Positions 26,559 through 27,148 of a stretch of DNA of 27,148 bases are shown here, one piece after another; the stretch's first letter is position 1, and each line of letters opens with the position of its first letter. This DNA comes from a virus. The notes beneath the pieces were generated by a model. The model worked only from the letters and a program-made list of their open reading frames with translations. It had not been told where the DNA came from and made no database searches. The translations under genes were made by a program, and so were the position numbers. The DNA is taken from positions 1-27,148 of the IMG/VR virus record IMGVR_UViG_3300042545_001708; one strand, written 5' to 3'.

Positions 26559-27148
26559 ATGAGCGAGAAAATACAGAGAGTTGTGTTAAATGGTTTCAGA
26601 TATTATGAAGTATCTGATTCATCTGGGGTGATTGGAACTTATCCAAGTGTGACCTCGATATTAGGTTCAACGTCTGACCAGACTGGTTTGGATGCTTGGA
26701 GGAATCGAATTGGTCACACCAAGGCTGAACAGATAGGTAAGGATGCAACTAGTCGTGGAACGGTAATGCATAAACTATGCGAACTCTATCTTAATTTGCC
26801 AGCATCAATGTCAGAAAAGGACAGATTGGAAGAAACCCTTTCACTAGCTAGACTAGACGATGAAATTGATCAGTTTGATAGTCGGGCAAAAATAGTCGGC
26901 GGCATGCTCTTTTATAATTATATCAAATCCGGCAGCTTCACTGAAATTAAAAAGGTAATAGCTCAGGAGAAATTCTTATGGACTTCAAGAGACGGTGGAT
27001 TTGCTGGAACTCTAGATAACTTGTCTGTATTGATGTCAGAAGATACGGCAATTGTCGATTTTAAAACTGCTAGAAAACCCAAGGAAGAAAAATGGATTGA
27101 GGACTATAAATTGCAAGTATCTGCGTATGCTGTGGCAGTTTGGGACAG
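26559..27148 (+). CDS. PD-(D/E)XK superfamily nuclease (N-terminal part, runs off the window)
   Basis: An open frame from ATG 26559 runs to the window edge and gives 196 complete residues. It includes RGTVMHKLCELYL at about 67-79, a RecB-like G-x-x-x-H-x-x-E region. GFAGTLDNLSVL then AIVDFKTARKPK hold the D...D-x-K core of the PD-(D/E)XK fold, and QVSAYAVAV fits the Q-x-x-x-Y motif of RecB/Cas4-type nucleases. It would degrade or process DNA ends in recombination or repair. The C-terminus is outside the window. It is divergent from the wall-hydrolase operon. Confidence 0.85.
   Translation, partial: MSEKIQRVVLNGFRYYEVSDSSGVIGTYPSVTSILGSTSDQTGLDAWRNRIGHTKAEQIGKDATSRGTVMHKLCELYLNLPASMSEKDRLEETLSLARLDDEIDQFDSRAKIVGGMLFYNYIKSGSFTEIKKVIAQEKFLWTSRDGGFAGTLDNLSVLMSEDTAIVDFKTARKPKEEKWIEDYKLQVSAYAVAVWD

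Overview
The window looks like part of a large tailed-phage genome of T4-like type infecting a member of the Bacteroidota. The phage evidence is a dense array of genes with frequent 1-17 nt overlaps, a T4-style DNA metabolism set, virion-type proteins, peptidoglycan hydrolases, and T4-like capsid-targeting leaders. The host evidence is a Bacteroidota-type bS21, a DUF3127-type OB-fold protein with an SSB tail, a short DUF4494-like protein, and A/T-rich starts with almost no Shine-Dalgarno sequences. No RNA gene, CRISPR array or transposase was seen. Very little is non-coding: the longest gene-free stretch is about 140 bp (15251-15391).

Layout. 1-4591: the end of an unknown gene, a membrane-anchored protein, and two large putative virion proteins (650 and 512 aa). 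4626-6508: an FkbM-type methyltransferase and a glycosyltransferase-like protein. 6555-11681: a run of probable capsid-cargo genes (792, 352 and 332 aa) leading into phage ribosomal protein bS21, which overlaps a Nudix hydrolase. 11736-12329: an acidic unknown protein followed by a clear terminator. 12393-15250: ATP-dependent DNA ligase, guanylate-kinase-like enzyme, SSB-like protein and DEDDh exonuclease. 15245-15640: an attC-like palindrome followed by a small ORF. 15651-17715: a membrane protein, UV-damage endonuclease, a Cys-rich protein and small genes. 17710-18990 (minus): a lectin-like fibre protein. 19060-19866: small conserved-looking genes, ending at a bidirectional terminator. 19930-20646 (minus): two small genes. 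20684-25179: Fpg-like glycosylase, 2OG-Fe(II) oxygenase, thymidylate synthase and a stand-alone ABC-transporter membrane domain. 25176-26508 (minus): a peptidoglycan-binding protein and an M15 peptidase/lysozyme-like protein. 26559 to the end: the N-terminal part of a PD-(D/E)XK nuclease.

The main observation is that seven otherwise unrelated proteins begin with a short leader ending in x-x-E before A, S or G. Most have the form (M)xxF/Yxx(F/Y)...(L/I/V/M)xE. It resembles the T4 capsid-targeting sequence (CTS) that the gp21 prohead protease removes from internal proteins. The seven are the 792, 352, 332 and 157 aa unknowns, the Nudix hydrolase, the M15 peptidase and the peptidoglycan-binding protein. 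I infer a set of capsid-packaged proteins delivered with the DNA. The bS21 gene sits inside this block and overlaps the Nudix gene, which suggests coordinated control of host translation and RNA or nucleotide metabolism.

Regulation. A repeated (G)ATAAATAA motif resembling the T4 late promoter TATAAATA lies before several putative virion or cargo genes on both strands, three times in tandem before the 512 aa gene. A second motif, GTATAAT, lies 6-7 nt before several start codons, close enough to suggest leaderless transcripts. All calls are from reading the sequence, without database searches.
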